NCBI GenBank assembly: GCA_052103955.1
Contig: JBQELO010000019.1
Coordinates: 1-64,000 of the forward strand
DNA length: 64,000 nucleotides
Source: Paenalcaligenes sp052103955
Lineage (GTDB): Bacteria > Pseudomonadota > Gammaproteobacteria > Burkholderiales > Burkholderiaceae_B
Direction of reading: 5' to 3'
Shown here piece after piece: positions 44,966 through 53,060 of the stretch. The position numbers were made by a program, and so were the translations under genes. Under the pieces are notes generated by a model. The model saw only the letters and a list, made by a program, of their open reading frames with translations, did not search any database and had not been told where the DNA came from. Positions within the stretch are counted from its first letter, which is position 1. The number at the start of each line of letters is the position of its first letter.

Positions 44966-45718
44966 ATGACGGCGCATGCCATTGTTTACGCGCCCATAGG
45001 TCAGGCGAGCCGGTCAGAGTTAGTGGTGGAACGTTTAGGTAACGCTATTCTGGCTGGCCTGCTCGAGGCTGATGAGCAATTGCCCAATGAGGCAGATTTG
45101 TCGCGCATGTTGGGGGTATCCCCGGTGACCGTGCGCGAGGCGTTGAATACCTTACGAATGCGTAATCTTATTGATACGCGTCGGGGGCGTAATGGTGGTA
45201 GCTTCGTCTGTAAAATGTCGGCGGGTATGCTGCTTGCGCAGCACCCGCTGAAAGTAGCCAGCTCGGCGTATCTGGCAGATTTAGGCGAATGGCATTGCGC
45301 GGTGATTAGTCACAGTGCGCGCTTGGCGGCACAGCGCTCAACAGCCCAAGAGTTACTGCGTTTTGAGCATGTGGTAGAAGCCTATGCGGCCACAGAACAT
45401 GCCGAAGAACGTGCACATGCCGACATGCGCTGTTTGCTGGCTTTAGCGGCCAATGCGCAATCTGCTCGGTTGGCAAATCAGGTATTGATGATACAGGCAG
45501 AGTGGGCGCCTTTGGTCGCTGCGCTGTATCAGTACACCACCGCACATGAGCAGGTAGTAGTGGCCTATAGGCAGGTGGCTCAGGCGTTGCGTCACACTGA
45601 TGCTGAGCAAGCGGCGGCATTGGCCCAGAACATGATTTATCTACTGACAGATCAGTTGTTGGCCTGTAAAGTAAAGCTAGATGCAGAGACCTCATTACCA
45701 CAGCCCCATCTGGCTTGA
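44966..45718 (+). CDS. GntR-family regulator with FCD domain
   Basis: A 250-residue FadR-type GntR regulator. The winged helix-turn-helix is about 18-85 (LPNEADLSRMLGVSPVTVREALNTL), followed by an all-helical FCD ligand domain with His in the RSTAQELLRFEHVVEA and HADMRCLLALAA region. GGGAG precedes the ATG. It lies inside the aldehyde dehydrogenase operon, which it probably controls. Confidence 0.9.
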   Translation: MTAHAIVYAPIGQASRSELVVERLGNAILAGLLEADEQLPNEADLSRMLGVSPVTVREALNTLRMRNLIDTRRGRNGGSFVCKMSAGMLLAQHPLKVASSAYLADLGEWHCAVISHSARLAAQRSTAQELLRFEHVVEAYAATEHAEERAHADMRCLLALAANAQSARLANQVLMIQAEWAPLVAALYQYTTAHEQVVVAYRQVAQALRHTDAEQAAALAQNMIYLLTDQLLACKVKLDAETSLPQPHLA

Positions 45719-45751
45719 TTTAACGATGGGTACCGCCTGCAGGAGATCATC

Positions 45752-46528
45752 ATGTACAGCGACACTCCAGTAGAAAAAGCCAAAGCAATGCTGCACGACA
45801 TTACGCATGCCGCGTGTGATGCAGCTGCTGCGTTAGCCGAACAAACGCAATGTATCTTGTCGCAGTCTGTGATTGCGAGCCAAGAAGGCATTCAGTTGAA
45901 TGCTGAACACCGTCTACAACTTCAAGCTCCTATACACGCTGTGTTACGTGAGCACCCTTGGTGTAATGGTGCGGGTTTTGCCAGTTACAGCAACGAAAAC
46001 GCTGGTGATGAAGTATGGTCGTTAGAGTGGTGGTATCAAGAAGCAGGTGCGATGGAGCACGCGCAGTTAGACCGCAATCAAGAAATTCGTAAACGCTTAG
46101 ATTTCCGCGTGTTTGACTGGTTCGGTCAACCCGCGAGTGATCACAGAGCTTATGTGGATGGGCCATATGTAGATTACGTATGCAATGGCGATTACACCAT
46201 TACCACCGCGCACCCTGTACTGTTAGATGGGGTGTTTGTAGGGGTGGCTGCGGTTGATATGTTGGTCTCTACTTTAGACCGTCTGCTAGCACCGTTATTG
46301 GCGGCTATTACTAATCCGGTGGTGGTCGTTAATGCAGACCGTAGGGTGGTGCTATCAACAGCGCCTGGTGTGCGAGTAGGGACATTGCTGCGAGATACCC
46401 CGCCTTTAGAGTTAGGGCGAATTTTGCATTTGGTGGAAGTACCCAATACAGCATCAAATGCAGCCATTGCACCCACAGCATCGGCTGTGCGGTTTGACGC
46501 CTATCCTGGCTTATCGCTGCAGCACTAA
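45752..46528 (+). CDS. Stand-alone soluble Cache-domain protein
   Basis: A 258-residue protein with a PAS-like Cache sensor domain (about 50-200). It carries GAGFASYSNENAGDEVWSLEWW, the YVDGPYVDYVCNGDYTITTAHPV stretch and GVAAVDMLVSTLDR. Unusually, it has no signal peptide, no membrane helix and no output domain, so the sensor should lie in the cytoplasm. AGGAG precedes the ATG, 33 bases after the GntR gene. It may bind the same metabolite as the operon and assist the regulator. Confidence 0.82.
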   Translation: MYSDTPVEKAKAMLHDITHAACDAAAALAEQTQCILSQSVIASQEGIQLNAEHRLQLQAPIHAVLREHPWCNGAGFASYSNENAGDEVWSLEWWYQEAGAMEHAQLDRNQEIRKRLDFRVFDWFGQPASDHRAYVDGPYVDYVCNGDYTITTAHPVLLDGVFVGVAAVDMLVSTLDRLLAPLLAAITNPVVVVNADRRVVLSTAPGVRVGTLLRDTPPLELGRILHLVEVPNTASNAAIAPTASAVRFDAYPGLSLQH

Positions 46529-46579
46529 GCCGCTACGGTGGTACAGCCGCTTGTGTGCGAGTCACACTATCAAAGAACA

Positions 46580-46616
46580 TTGCCCTATGTAGCATAACTA
46601 CATAGGGCAAGTTTTT
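46580..46616 (+). terminator. Terminator of the aldehyde dehydrogenase operon
   Basis: Arms TTGCCCTATGTAG/CTACATAGGGCAA with a five-base loop, then GTTTTT. It lies between convergent operons, and the stem could also halt dadA transcription. Confidence 0.9.
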
Positions 46617-46637
46617 ATCTAGAGCAGGCTAGCAGTC

Positions 46638-47876
46638 TTAGGGTTGGATGCTGCTGTGTATCAAAGCGGTGACGGCTTCAGCGGTAGCGGCAGACAATGT
46701 CCAACCCAAGTGGCCGTGACCGGTGTTGTAGAACACGCCAGGTTGTTTACCGGTTTGGATACGAGGCATCATGTCAGGCATCATGGGACGCAGACCAGCC
46801 CAAGGGATTGCATTTTCAGTGCTTACGCCCGAGAAGTTATAGCGTACCCAGTCGGTCAGTGGGTTAACGCGGTCAGCACGAATGTTGCGGTTTTCACCGT
46901 TATATTCTGCGGTACCGGCAATACGGAAGCGGTCTTTACCCAAACGGCTGGTCACAATCTTGGCTTCTTCATCCAGCAAACTTACCCATGGGGCAGAAGT
47001 TTGGCTGGTTTCATCTTCCAGAGGAATAGTGATGGAGTAGCCTTTAACAGGGTAAATATTGATGCGGTCACCCACCATAGCGGCCAATTTACGGCTGCCT
47101 ACACCGGCACAAATGACCAAAGCATCAACTTCAACAGACTCAGGGTGTTGAGGGGCGCCAGTCAGTGTGGATACGTATTGAATGCGGTGTTTGGAGCCAG
47201 ACTGCGAAATGCCGCTAACTTCTACGTCCATCATGAACGTCACGCCTTGGCGTTCGCAGGCTTCAGCCAAGCCACGGGTGTATTTGTGAATATCGCCTGT
47301 GGAGTCGCTAGGGGTGAAGAAGCCACCGTAGTACTTACCTTGCAAAGTAGGCTCAATAGTACGAATTTCTTCTGGTGTTACGGTACTACGTTCTAAGCCG
47401 CCTTTAGCCAGCAGTTCACTGACTTTAATGCCGGCCTCAAAGCCTTTTTTGCTTTGGTAAACGTGCAAAATACCGCGTTCTTCCAAATCGTATTGGATGT
47501 TTTCGGCAGCAGCCCAACGGTGAAAAGGCTCACGCGCTGCAATAGCCAGTTTGACGGTGTCTACTGTGTTTTTCTCGTAATTACGGATGTTGTACAGAAA
47601 CTCACCCATCCACGAGTATTTGTGCCAAGTAGGGGCTGGGTTCAGCAGCAGTGGGGCGTCACGTTTGAACATCCACTTCAGGCCTTTTAGCACTGTGCCA
47701 GTGTTGTTCCAGACTTCAGCGTTACATGCGGATAACTGACCACCGTTAGCAAACGAGGTTTCCATCGCAGGGTAGCGTTGACGGTCCATTACGATAACGT
47801 CATAGCCTTGTTGTCTCAGGGCGTACGCTGTGGTCACGCCAGTGATACCGGCACCAATAACAGCAATGGTAGTCAT
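46638..47876 (-). CDS. dadA: D-amino acid dehydrogenase
   Basis: A 412-residue FAD enzyme that oxidises D-amino acids to keto acids and ammonia and passes electrons to the respiratory quinone pool. The N-terminal dinucleotide motif is IGAGITGVTTAYAL (7-20), followed by SFANGGQLSACNAEVWNN near 41-58. GHGHLGWTLS near 388 is the C-terminal FAD contact of DadA. GGAG lies nine bases before the ATG. A tandem glycine riboswitch precedes it, so glycine turns the gene on or off; glycine itself may be a substrate or a signal of amino acid surplus. A DadX-type alanine racemase is not adjacent. Confidence 0.93.
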   Translation of the reverse strand: MTTIAVIGAGITGVTTAYALRQQGYDVIVMDRQRYPAMETSFANGGQLSACNAEVWNNTGTVLKGLKWMFKRDAPLLLNPAPTWHKYSWMGEFLYNIRNYEKNTVDTVKLAIAAREPFHRWAAAENIQYDLEERGILHVYQSKKGFEAGIKVSELLAKGGLERSTVTPEEIRTIEPTLQGKYYGGFFTPSDSTGDIHKYTRGLAEACERQGVTFMMDVEVSGISQSGSKHRIQYVSTLTGAPQHPESVEVDALVICAGVGSRKLAAMVGDRINIYPVKGYSITIPLEDETSQTSAPWVSLLDEEAKIVTSRLGKDRFRIAGTAEYNGENRNIRADRVNPLTDWVRYNFSGVSTENAIPWAGLRPMMPDMMPRIQTGKQPGVFYNTGHGHLGWTLSAATAEAVTALIHSSIQP

Positions 47877-47926
47877 GGGGTAATGCTCCAGATATAGAAA
47901 TAGGGGTAGCCCGCTACATAGCGGCT

Positions 47927-48101
47927 ACACCCCATCTGTCCGGTTACCTGAGAGCTTGTTCCACTGCAGCAGTGGTCCCCTTCGGTGGGCAAATCTATAG
48001 TTTGCCTCTCTCCAGATTGTCACGGTTTCAGGATCCTTTTGCCTGAGAGATTCCGGGGCGGTTGCTCCGTCGGCGCTTCGTAAGAAGTCTCTTTCCTGAA
48101 C
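47927..48101 (-). ncRNA. Tandem glycine riboswitch controlling dadA
   Basis: A close copy of the element before cycA. On the minus strand aptamer 1 has GAAGCGCCGACGGAGCAACC and ATCTCTCAGGCAAAAGGATCC. Aptamer 2 has GGAGAGAGGC, CACCGAAGGGG and GCTCTCAGGTAACCGGACAG. Directly after it lies a strong bulged hairpin (47934-47903, arms based on GGGGTGTAGCCGCTA/TAGCGGGCTACCCC) between the aptamers and the dadA ribosome binding site, the likely expression platform. The gap 47877-48178 contains nothing else. Confidence 0.94.
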
Positions 48102-48178
48102 CATTTAGAATGACGGCCTCAAGTTTACGGGCTTTATAGAAAATTACAACTCTAGCAAACCCGAATAACGATGAATTA

Positions 48179-48628
48179 TTAGGCGGCTATGTCATTATCG
48201 TTGGGTGGAATATCGTCCAGCGGAGGTAATCCAGCGGCTAAACGTAAGCGTTGGCAATCTGGATTAGGGGTGCCATGGGCATCGTAAGCCTGAAACTCTC
48301 TACACACAGAGGGGCGTTGCTCGTATACACCACAACGAATAGAGGGGTCGCCAATGTCACCGCGCAATCCTATGCAGCGGCCAGAACCTTTTTCGGTTCC
48401 TTTCATACAGGCACGCAGTGGGCCTATCTGTGTAGTGAGCTCCACAGGGACCCAACCGCCAGTCTCGCCGGTCAGTTCTCCGCTATAAAAAGAAATACGG
48501 AAATGCTGACAGCACACGCCACAGGCATAACAGGGGTTTTGACGTTCAGGCTTAGATTGCGACGTGGCGCTTTGTAGCTTTTGACGCTCTTCTTGGAAAT
48601 CAAGTAAAGAGTGAGTGAAAGTACTCAT
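48179..48628 (-). CDS. YkgJ-family cysteine cluster protein
   Basis: A 149-residue protein with the CxxCGxCCxxF-type cluster (CYACGVCCQHFRISF, about 33-47) and later cysteines (MKGTEKGSGRCIGL and CGVYEQRPSVCREF). This fits the YkgJ/Fe-S-or-zinc-binding family, whose biochemical role is undefined. The ribosome binding site is weak. It stands alone between the dadA riboswitch and a DUF2164 gene. Confidence 0.85.
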   Translation of the reverse strand: MSTFTHSLLDFQEERQKLQSATSQSKPERQNPCYACGVCCQHFRISFYSGELTGETGGWVPVELTTQIGPLRACMKGTEKGSGRCIGLRGDIGDPSIRCGVYEQRPSVCREFQAYDAHGTPNPDCQRLRLAAGLPPLDDIPPNDNDIAA

Positions 48629-48817
48629 GAGTGAGGTCCGTACTTTATGAGTAAAAAGAGTAATTACTCTACTTTTTGAAAGTCAGGGACAGGTCTGTGA
48701 GTGTCAAAAAATAGCAAAATTAATTTTATAGAAAAGCCAAATTTCCGAAAATATTTTTTGCGTGAAGCAGGGGTAAACACGGGCGCTTACTGTGGAATTT
48801 GCAACAGTGGTATGAGC

Positions 48818-49075
48818 TTATGGCTTTTGTTTGGCCCAGTACTGAAACTCTTCAGCATGTACGTCGATGTCTAGGTCTACAACCTGCTGCTGCATTTTCG
48901 CTTGTACATCGTGTACAGCTTGGTTGTAGACACACGGAGCGATGTCTTGCAGGAAAAAGTTCAGCAAAGCATTAGCGGTAATGTTGCCTATGGGTTCTTC
49001 CATGTTTTCATCGAAGTAGCGCTGAATGGATTGAATGGCTCGGGTTTTGGTATCGCGATCAAGTTCAATAGTCAT
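48818..49075 (-). CDS. DUF2164 protein
   Basis: An 85-residue cytoplasmic protein. The layout IQRYFDENMEEPIGNITANALLNFFLQDIAP...YNQAVHD matches DUF2164 along its length. No catalytic motif or membrane segment is present. The function is unknown. The 189 bases between this and the YkgJ gene hold no gene. Confidence 0.82.
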   Translation of the reverse strand: MTIELDRDTKTRAIQSIQRYFDENMEEPIGNITANALLNFFLQDIAPCVYNQAVHDVQAKMQQQVVDLDIDVHAEEFQYWAKQKP

Positions 49076-49209
49076 TGTGAAACATTAGGGAGGGGAAGGG
49101 GCGTTGGTTAACGTAAACGCTTGTCGTTAATCCAAGCAAGGATATTTGCTATGTGAAAGACGATCAAGGTATAAGAAGATACTCTTAATTTCTTAGGGAA
49201 GCACTGGCC

Positions 49210-50052
49210 TTGAATAGATATCTTAAATCCCTTGTGGTAGCGCTTTGTGGCGTCACGTTTTCGGCTCAAGGCAGTGCGGCAAATAGCGATGAACAAGCAT
49301 GGTTTTCGGAAGAGAATCACGCATGGACATGGCAGATTACTCCCTATGTGTGGGCAGCGGGTATGAAAGGCGACATTTCACCTTTTAAGCATGCCCCCAC
49401 AATGAGCGTTAAAAAGTCGTTTTCCGATGTGATGAGCGACTTTAGTATGGGCGGTTTTATTAATGCGTGGGGGCGTTATGATCGTTTCGTTTTTTCGGGC
49501 GACATGATGTACATCAGCACACGTAGCACTGATGCAAGTGGGCCGTTATCGGCTTTTCAGTTGCCAGGCTTAGGGGTGACCATCCCTCCGGGGGCAAGCA
49601 CACGTGCCAAAGTAAAAAATAAACAGTTCATGGCCACGGTGCAGGGTGGGTATAGGGTAGTAAGCACACCTGATTTCACCTTGGATGCCTTGGCGGGTAT
49701 TCGTTTCTGGCATATTTCTACCGATGTAAGCGTGACGGCTGGTCATCCGGCTATAGGTACCGTATCGGCAAGCCAGCGAGAGCGTTTTGGTTGGGTGGAC
49801 CCCTTGTTGGGGGTACGAGCATTTGTGCCGTTAACTGATCATCTGTCGTTGCAGGTGCAGGCCGATGTGGGCGGCTTTGGGGTGGGCTCTAAAATGACAT
49901 GGTCTACGCTGGGTACCGTGAACTATGTGTTCTCCGATAGATTTTCTGTGTCGGCAGGCTATAAAGTGCTAGATGTAGATTACAAACATAGCGGGCATGT
50001 TTATGATGTGCGCATGAAAGGGCCTGTGCTGGGTCTAACCTATAGGTTCTAA
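49210..50052 (+). CDS. Outer-membrane beta-barrel protein
   Basis: A 280-residue protein with signal peptide 1-23 (cleaved after GSA), then alternating amphipathic strands and a terminal YRF, typical of a small outer-membrane barrel. The only plausible start for the signal peptide is TTG 49210, preceded by AGGGA ten bases upstream; no in-frame ATG gives a signal peptide. WTWQITPYVWAAGMKGDI opens the barrel, as in a family of uncharacterised porin-like proteins. The role is unknown. Confidence 0.8.
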   Translation: MNRYLKSLVVALCGVTFSAQGSAANSDEQAWFSEENHAWTWQITPYVWAAGMKGDISPFKHAPTMSVKKSFSDVMSDFSMGGFINAWGRYDRFVFSGDMMYISTRSTDASGPLSAFQLPGLGVTIPPGASTRAKVKNKQFMATVQGGYRVVSTPDFTLDALAGIRFWHISTDVSVTAGHPAIGTVSASQRERFGWVDPLLGVRAFVPLTDHLSLQVQADVGGFGVGSKMTWSTLGTVNYVFSDRFSVSAGYKVLDVDYKHSGHVYDVRMKGPVLGLTYRF

Positions 50053-50129
50053 TCGTTATTTAGTCTAGTGATTAGGATTAAAGATAAACACCAACCGTGT
50101 TAAACAATAACTGAAATGTAATTGCCAAT

Positions 50130-50157
50130 AAAAAACCGCCTGTAAGGCGGTTTTTTA
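50130..50157. terminator. Bidirectional terminator
   Basis: AAAAAACCGCC/GGCGGTTTTTT with a five-base loop. It ends the outer-membrane protein transcript on the plus strand and the 53-residue peptide gene on the minus strand. Confidence 0.92.
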
Positions 50158-50158
50158 T

Positions 50159-50320
50159 TTATCTGGACGCTCTTTTAATATTGCGTACAAAGTTTCTGCG
50201 AATTTCTGTTAGCTGCTGTTCTTGAATCTGTTTTTGTTCTGGTGAACGCTGGTCGGTATTCAATAAAGCGGCTGCAGGCAGAGCAGGGCTAGTACCCTGG
50301 TTTAATTTTTGGTAAATCAT
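50159..50320 (-). CDS. Small Gln-rich basic protein
   Basis: A 53-residue open frame with ATG at 50320 and an ideal GGAG six bases upstream, ending on a bidirectional terminator. The product begins MIYQKLNQGTSPALPAAALL, has a Gln/Glu-rich middle (EQKQIQEQQLTEIRR) and a basic tail (NFVRNIKRASR). The central and C-terminal part is probably an amphipathic helix. There is no signal peptide. I do not recognise a family. Confidence 0.68.
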   Translation of the reverse strand: MIYQKLNQGTSPALPAAALLNTDQRSPEQKQIQEQQLTEIRRNFVRNIKRASR

Positions 50321-50724
50321 GATGATCTCCAACGCTTATTTCATTTTATCGTTTGGCATCATTGGCTGTATGGAATGCCTAATGTATAGCGTAGAAAAAA
50401 TGAATGCGTTTTTTTAAAGTTATAGGCAAGTAAGTTACCGGCCTTTTTATGATTGTTGTAAGAATATAATCTAACTCAATTACTATGAGGCTTGGCAGCG
50501 TTACTGTATATAGTAAGTTTGTAACTATTTAGTAGTTGGTCAGTGCAATGAAGCTTATCACTGTTAATAGCGATAAATCATTGTGATAAAGCAAAAAAAA
50601 CGTACCTAATACCTTAGGAAAGTATGCAGGACTACCAGTTTTCAGTGATAGCAAGAGGACATTTGCTTACGTATCATAGCGATAGGCGTAACAAAACCCA
50701 TTATTTCTGGATCTGAGAATACTA
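50321..50724. other. A+T-rich intergenic region holding the ESPR miniprotein promoter
   Basis: About 400 bases with no gene. Besides the box described at 50635, it holds a partial inverted copy TTATCACTG (50555-50563) and, 3' of it, CATTGTGATAA, so the spacing of an inverted pair of boxes resembles that between the divergent autotransporter genes. Nothing else was recognised. Confidence 0.5.
50635..50677 (+). promoter_or_regulatory. TCAGTGAT box and -10 of the ESPR miniprotein gene
   Basis: CCAGTTTTCAGTGATAG (50635-50651) differs by one base from the box at 3731. It is followed after exactly 20 bases by TATCAT (50672-50677). The leader to the ATG at 50725 would be about 40 bases. The arrangement is the same as at the three autotransporter genes. 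Confidence 0.6.
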
Positions 50725-51081
50725 ATGAATAGTCTGCACAGAGTGTTGTGTGATGCAAAGCATGCGCTGTGGCACGTATTGAGCGAGTGCTCCCAAGGGG
50801 GGAAGCATGTGGCCGGCTCAAATTACATCATTCTGCTGGTTTTGTTACTGCTGTTGGGAGCAAGTAGTAGCCCATGGCGCAGTGTGCTGTTTGGTCACGA
50901 AACCGACGTTCATCATAACAGAAGTAGCCTCAAGGCGTTTAGTAGCATGAGTAACGCCATGAAAATTGCTCAGAAATACGGAGCGATTAGCGATTCACCA
51001 TTGCTGAAAATGGAGTGGAAAAATAATAAGCCTGTATTCCAAATTCACCATACAACGAGAATTACAGGTATTAGAGGGTAG
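50725..51081 (+). CDS. ESPR-type miniprotein, not an autotransporter
   Basis: A 118-residue protein. Residues 1-31 (MNSLHRVLCDAKHALWHVLSE...) look like an extended signal peptide region, and share MN, the LWHV motif and basic tail with the giant autotransporter's start. Residues 35-50 form a hydrophobic helix ending GASSSP. The remaining 68 residues hold no passenger repeat or barrel. The ribosome binding site is weak. The upstream promoter box is shared with the three autotransporter genes. It could be a remnant of a lost autotransporter or a dedicated small exported protein; the intact frame and promoter favour a functional gene. Confidence 0.7.
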   Translation: MNSLHRVLCDAKHALWHVLSECSQGGKHVAGSNYIILLVLLLLLGASSSPWRSVLFGHETDVHHNRSSLKAFSSMSNAMKIAQKYGAISDSPLLKMEWKNNKPVFQIHHTTRITGIRG

Positions 51082-51170
51082 GTTGGCGATTTAGTTCCCT
51101 TGCTTGCGAAGAAAATAGCCCAGTACACTGTGGTTTACGATGAAACAGTGTAAACGGCACAAAAAACATA

Positions 51171-51800
51171 ATGTCAGATACCAAGCATTGGTCAAAAGTG
51201 GAGCTTTTGCACCAAACCCATAGCAATCCCAACATTCATATTAAAGGCACCCATAGCTACTACAGCGACGCCTGGTCAGGCTGTTTTGAGCACAGCGTAG
51301 TACGTTATTTGTATGGTGATGCCTATAGCGTGCAGGCGTGGCAGCCTGCGTGGGATATTGACCAGCTCTACATAGGTGATTATGTCTGCATAGGAGCAGA
51401 GGCCATTATTTTAATGGGCGGTAATCACACCCATCGTACGGACTGGTTCTCGCTATACCCATTTGTAGAAAATATAGAGCGCTCTTATGAAGGCAAAGGC
51501 GACACGATTATTGGTGATGGGGCGTGGATAGGTATGCGAGCCATGATTATGCCGGGTATTCATATAGGCGAAGGGGCTATTATCGCATCTGGCGCTATTG
51601 TGACTAAAGACGTGGCGCCTTACACCGTTGTGGCAGGCAACCCAGCCAACGTTGTCAAAAAACGGTTTAGCGATACTACTATTGAGCGCCTGCTAGCGTT
51701 ACAGGTCTACGCGTTGCCTGCAGAAACTTTTGAACGCATCAAGCACTTGTTGTGTGATGCAGATATTGATGCCCTAGAGTCGGCGTTACACTGTACATAA
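51171..51800 (+). CDS. CatB/Vat-type xenobiotic acetyltransferase
   Basis: A 209-residue left-handed beta-helix acyltransferase. SNPNIHIKGTHSYYSDAW at the start, MGGNHTHRTDW with the catalytic His near 83-85, GDTIIGDGAWIG and VVAGNPANVVKKRF match CatB/XAT chloramphenicol and streptogramin acetyltransferases. The substrate is not certain: chromosomal members are often housekeeping or cryptic, and expression-dependent resistance cannot be read from sequence. The ribosome binding site is weak and the gene stands alone. Confidence 0.85.
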   Translation: MSDTKHWSKVELLHQTHSNPNIHIKGTHSYYSDAWSGCFEHSVVRYLYGDAYSVQAWQPAWDIDQLYIGDYVCIGAEAIILMGGNHTHRTDWFSLYPFVENIERSYEGKGDTIIGDGAWIGMRAMIMPGIHIGEGAIIASGAIVTKDVAPYTVVAGNPANVVKKRFSDTTIERLLALQVYALPAETFERIKHLLCDADIDALESALHCT

Positions 51801-51846
51801 AGGTGTGCTGTAGGTATTGCGACAGCCAAATGGCGTAGGAGGCTAG

Positions 51847-52221
51847 ATGACTGGGAAAATCTTTGTAGATCGCATTCAAAATGCCGTGCATGAACCTACT
51901 GCAGAACACCCACGTGTACTGACGGATAGGTTATGGCCCCGAGGTTTACGCAAAGACGCGCTGGGTGACATTCAGTGGTACAACAAGGCTAGTCCCAGCA
52001 CCGAGTTGCGCAAGGCCTTTCATGCGGGCACGCTAGATGTGCCCACTTTCCAAGTCGCGTACAAAAAGCAGTTACTAGAGGATGCAGAGTGCTTAGCCCC
52101 TTTGCTAGCGTTACTAAATAAGGGGGATGTAACACTGCTGACCGCGACTAAAGATGCCAATACGTCGTATCTAAGCGTTCTGAAAACTGTGCTGCTAGAA
52201 CGGGTACTCAGGCAGAAGTAA
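51847..52221 (+). CDS. DUF488 family protein
   Basis: A 124-residue cytoplasmic protein matching DUF488: VLTDRLWPRGLRKDALGDIQWYNKASPSTELR near 24-55 is the family signature, and LLTATKDANTSYLSVL near 95 the second. GGAGG precedes the ATG. Members contain a conserved Arg-Gly-rich site and are of unknown function. Confidence 0.85.
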   Translation: MTGKIFVDRIQNAVHEPTAEHPRVLTDRLWPRGLRKDALGDIQWYNKASPSTELRKAFHAGTLDVPTFQVAYKKQLLEDAECLAPLLALLNKGDVTLLTATKDANTSYLSVLKTVLLERVLRQK

Positions 52222-52377
52222 AAAACGGGAAGCACTCTGATTAGTGCAAAGGCTGGCGTGCGAAATGACAGGAATTAACAAATAGTCGCATACTCGTTTC
52301 CTACTGCAACAATGCTTGAGGTACGATTTTAGCTGCCGGGAAATGCCGGTTGATAACCATAAACTCAGGAGAAAAGA

Positions 52378-52842
52378 ATGCGTCAGTTTTTAGGGGTAAA
52401 ACTGTTGGCAGCCGCTGCATTAGGTATGGCGTTGTCTGCTCCCGTTTCTGCAGACATTATGGGCAGTTTGAAAAGCCAAGCTACTGAAAGTCTGGGTGGT
52501 GGTAGTGCAGGTGGTGCGGCGGGGTTAGGTAATTTAGGGGCGTCTCTGGGGTTGCCTAGCATCGGTAGTGGTGCAGCCAGTAACGTGGCAGGTATTTTAG
52601 AATACTGCCTGAAAAACAAATACTTGAAAGCCGCTAATGCTGACAATATTAAAGGTCAGTTGATGGGTAAACTGGGTATGGATAGTCCTGCTAAGCAGCA
52701 GCAAGATGCAGGTTACCAGCAAGGCTTGACGGGTATGTTGTCAGGCAGTGATGGCTCTTCTTTCGACATCAGTAAAGTCAAAGACGACATCAAAGAAAAA
52801 GCATGCGATTACGTGTTGGATAACGCGTCTTCATTGCTGTAA
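52378..52842 (+). CDS. DUF2501 (YjjA-like) periplasmic protein
   Basis: A 154-residue secreted protein with a signal peptide (about 1-25, cleaved after VSA). A Gly/Ala/Ser-rich segment (about 35-70) is followed by GILEYCLKNKYLKAANADNIKGQLM and a C-terminal CDYVLDNASSLL, the layout of the YjjA/DUF2501 family. Two conserved cysteines probably form a disulphide. AGGAG precedes the ATG. The function is unknown. Confidence 0.85.
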   Translation: MRQFLGVKLLAAAALGMALSAPVSADIMGSLKSQATESLGGGSAGGAAGLGNLGASLGLPSIGSGAASNVAGILEYCLKNKYLKAANADNIKGQLMGKLGMDSPAKQQQDAGYQQGLTGMLSGSDGSSFDISKVKDDIKEKACDYVLDNASSLL

Positions 52843-52858
52843 TTTTTGTACTGCATAC

Positions 52859-52893
52859 AAAAAAGCCGCATACCGTATGGGTGCGGCTTTTTT
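52859..52893 (+). terminator. Terminator of the DUF2501 gene
   Basis: Arms AAAAAAGCCGCA/TGCGGCTTTTTT, ending in a T run, 17 bases after the stop. The A run on the other arm makes it usable in both directions. Confidence 0.9.
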
Positions 52894-53060
52894 AATGAGG
52901 GCTGCTAACCATCCTCCAAGTTGTTCTCGCACGCTTTAGCGAACTAATGTCGGGCGTTGGCCTTGTTGGCTTTAACGCCTAGCCCTTGTAGGTGCATAAA
53001 GCCGAGTTGAATTTGCGCCTGTTTTATAATGACGAGGGATCACAGCAGTAGGGGAGCACA

